From: an uncultured Clostridia bacterium
Lineage (GTDB): Bacteria; Bacillota; Clostridia; Oscillospirales; Acutalibacteraceae
Direction of reading: 5' to 3'
Assembly: GCA_947171615.1 (NCBI GenBank)
Contig: CAMVYG010000004.1
Span: 1-23,564 of the forward strand
Length of the DNA: 23,564 nucleotides
Position 1 is the stretch's first letter; each line of letters starts with the position of its first letter. The position numbers and the translations under genes are program-made. This document shows, piece after piece, positions 21,903 through 23,564 of this stretch. The notes under the pieces were generated by a model. The model was not told where the DNA came from, ran no database searches, and saw only the letters and a list, made by a program, of their open reading frames with translations.

Positions 21903-22832
21903 GTGTTCCATCAAGAATTGCGGAAGCATTTTTTACAAACCGGGCCTTACACCTATGCCGGGCCTTATCAGGAATATTTTCAAAGCCTGCCGGAAGATCC
22001 CCGGGAGCTGGGGGACCTGATCTCTCATCAGATCATTCACCGTGTCACGCTGCGGGAGGGGAATCAAAACGCCAACGCCGATCTGCGCTATGGCAATATG
22101 GAGGACTATCCCTGGCACCGCAGCCGCTGTGAGGACGATCTTTTCCTCACGGCCCCCGCCATGACCGCCGAGCTGTTCCGGCTGGATGAGCGGGGCTTTG
22201 TGCCTGACCGGGCCGTGAAAAACAAGCTGATTCTGACCTGCCGGTATGTTTCCGTACTGGTTTCCGCCATCTACAAGGCCAAGGGCATTCCCTGCCGGAG
22301 CAGAGCCGGCTTTGCCCCGTATTTTCGCCCCGGAGTCTCCATGGATCACTGGATCAATCAGGTTTGGAGCGACGAGGAAAACCGCTGGATCACCTTTGAC
22401 GCCGACGGCTTTTATGACGGGCTTTCCCTGCCCGTTACCCAGTACGATATGAAGGAGGGGGAATTTGACTGGGCGGCAAAGGTCTGGCTGGATATTCGCT
22501 CCGGCAAGGAGGACGGCACACGGTTTCTCTATGCGGACGGCCTGGGCACCTGCTCCCTAAAAGCCGTGATCCGCTATTTGTTTTATGATTTTCACGCGCT
22601 GATGAACCATGAGATCTCCTACCTGTTCCAGCCCTGCTATATCGACGGAAAATTTGAGTCTCTCACAAAACAGGAGCTTTCCGAGCTGGACGAGCTTGCG
22701 GAGCTGCTGCTTTCTCCGGACGAAAATTTCCCCGCTCTGCAAAAATTGTGGGAGGAAAACAAAAAGTTTAGGATCCTCAACAGCCCCTTGGTGGGAGACT
22801 GGGACAATCTTCCTCTGCTGAAGGCTCTGTAA
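21903..22832 (+). CDS. Transglutaminase-like domain protein
   Basis: A 309-residue protein with a transglutaminase-like (papain-fold) core: Cys113 (LTCRYVSVLVSAIYKAKGIP), His149 (SMDHWINQVW) and Asp166 (WITFDADG) form the expected triad in the expected order and spacing. No signal peptide or membrane segment, so it is cytoplasmic. Proteins of this group in Firmicutes are mostly uncharacterised; protease, amidase or non-enzymatic roles are all possible. The start is GTG at 21903, chosen because AAAGGAG is 8 nt upstream and no ATG fits. The C-terminal 80 residues are acidic and helical (LSELDELAELLL). It ends 15 nt before a strong terminator. Confidence 0.82.
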   Translation: MFHQELRKHFLQTGPYTYAGPYQEYFQSLPEDPRELGDLISHQIIHRVTLREGNQNANADLRYGNMEDYPWHRSRCEDDLFLTAPAMTAELFRLDERGFVPDRAVKNKLILTCRYVSVLVSAIYKAKGIPCRSRAGFAPYFRPGVSMDHWINQVWSDEENRWITFDADGFYDGLSLPVTQYDMKEGEFDWAAKVWLDIRSGKEDGTRFLYADGLGTCSLKAVIRYLFYDFHALMNHEISYLFQPCYIDGKFESLTKQELSELDELAELLLSPDENFPALQKLWEENKKFRILNSPLVGDWDNLPLLKAL

Positions 22833-22847
22833 CGCAAAATCAGCCTG

Positions 22848-22880
22848 AACCGCCGCTTTTCCAGCGGCGGTTTTCTTTTT
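22848..22880 (+). terminator. Intrinsic terminator after the transglutaminase-like gene
   Basis: AACCGCCGCT and its complement (22848-22872) around a 5-nt loop, then TTCTTTTT. Confidence 0.92.
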
Positions 22881-23001
22881 GCTCTGAAAATTTCTCTTCT
22901 TAAGCAAAACTCAGCCTCTTTTTTGCGATAGGCTTCGGCAGATTCCGCGGCGGCCTGCCACTATACTAATAGAGAAACACGCCGCAAAAATCGCAAAGAG
23001 A

Positions 23002-23030
23002 TTGTAAAGGCAGAGCGTTTATGCTATACT
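23002..23030 (+). promoter_or_regulatory. Promoter of the YihY-family gene
   Basis: TTGTAA (23002-23007) and TATACT (23025-23030), 17 nt apart, about 70 nt before the ATG at 23102. Confidence 0.7.
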
Positions 23031-23101
23031 GATTTTATTAACGCCATTTTCAAAATGGAGCCGCTTGCTTTGTGTGCGGCAGGCTGGAAAGGAGAGCGCC
23101 T

Positions 23102-23564
23102 ATGAAGCTTATGAAAAAGCATGTCAAGTGGTTTACGGGTCGTGTTGCCCGGGATCGATTGGATTCCTCCGCTGCTCACGGCGCCTTTTTCCTCATTATC
23201 TCCTTTTTGCCCTTTATCGCTTTGGTGCTCACCCTGATGCAGCGGATCCACTTTTCCTCCGGCGTGCCGATTTTGGAAGCTGCCCTGCGGCTTTTTCCGG
23301 AGAGCGTGTCCTCCTTTGTGGAGGCGCTGTTTCCAAGCCCGCTGGAATCCGGCGGCGTTTTGCCGGTGGCCGTGATCACCTCGGTGTGGACCTCCTCCAT
23401 GGCCATGGTGGCCGTGATCAAGGGCCTGGATCAAATTTACGAAGTGAAGGAAAGCCGGGGCCTTGTGCACCTGCGGGCTGTGGCGATCCTGTATGTGCTG
23501 GCCTTTGCCGTGGTGATTCTGGTTACAGCCGCCCTTCTGGTATTCGGCTCTACCATCTACAACT
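23102..23564 (+). CDS. YihY/BrkB-family membrane protein (3' end outside window)
   Basis: The first 154 codons of an inner-membrane protein. It begins MKLMKKHVKWFTGRVARDRL, then a first membrane segment (GAFFLIISFLPFIALVLTL). The phrase VWTSSMAMVAVIKGLDQIYE, followed by VKESRG, is the family hallmark (a W-(S/T)-x-S-x-x-x...GL-(N/D)-x-(I/V)-Y pattern). Another membrane segment (AVAILYVLAFAVVILVTAA) ends the visible part. Members have about six membrane helices; they were once called ribonuclease BN by mistake, and their role is unclear. GGAG lies 9 nt before the ATG. The frame is open to the window edge. Confidence 0.88.
   Translation, partial: MKLMKKHVKWFTGRVARDRLDSSAAHGAFFLIISFLPFIALVLTLMQRIHFSSGVPILEAALRLFPESVSSFVEALFPSPLESGGVLPVAVITSVWTSSMAMVAVIKGLDQIYEVKESRGLVHLRAVAILYVLAFAVVILVTAALLVFGSTIYN

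Noticed and set aside
23024..23470. A 148-codon minus-strand frame at the right edge
   Set aside because: It is antisense to the YihY-family gene, which has a promoter, a ribosome binding site and recognisable family motifs.

Overview
The window looks like a chromosomal segment of a Clostridia-class Bacillota (Firmicute), most likely a gut or anaerobic-digester lineage. The reasons are AGGAGG-type ribosome binding sites, sigma-A type promoters, a B. subtilis-type LexA box at recA, a cysteine T-box leader, a PRPP synthase of the clostridial type and many small intergenic repeats. I cannot name the species. There are 20 protein genes (two cut by the window edges), no rRNA or tRNA, no CRISPR array and no complete IS element.

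Layout. 1-44 (-): start of a thioredoxin gene. 131-5148 (-): five genes reading leftward, with the two FAD oxidoreductases and DUF1667 protein of a glycerol-3-phosphate-dehydrogenase-like trio, then a HAD phosphatase and a P-loop uridine-kinase-like protein. 5336-6859 (+): a divergent xylulokinase gene. 7102-8857 (-): AbrB-type regulator, ABC ATPase and ABC-2 permease, with a promoter overlapped by a palindrome. 9269-11067 (-): recA-recX with overlapping stop and start codons and a LexA box upstream. 11221-11383: a 163-bp MITE-like palindrome between recA and an ABC-F gene. 11382-12959 (-): ABC-F ATPase, preceded by a roughly 350-nt leader with a three-codon ORF (Met-Arg-Leu-stop), hairpins, an intrinsic terminator and a second small ORF. 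13340-14632 (-): M28 peptidase. 14767-16875 (-): cysE-cysS, with a complete T-box (UGC specifier) about 460 nt upstream; the gap is filled by a repeated hairpin element. 17646-18695 (-): PRPP synthase whose N-terminal coding part is displaced by an apparent frameshift. 19043-21067 (-): GH42 beta-galactosidase. 21333-22832 (+): a GyrI-like ligand-binding protein and a transglutaminase-like protein. 23102-end (+): a YihY/BrkB membrane protein, cut by the window edge.

The most interesting parts are regulatory: the ABC-F leader, which has the architecture of a drug-sensing ribosome-mediated attenuator, and the T-box separated from its genes by repeats. Two small repeat families and one MITE occupy most intergenic gaps, and in two places (the ends of cysS and of the ABC-F gene) a repeat supplies the stop codon.
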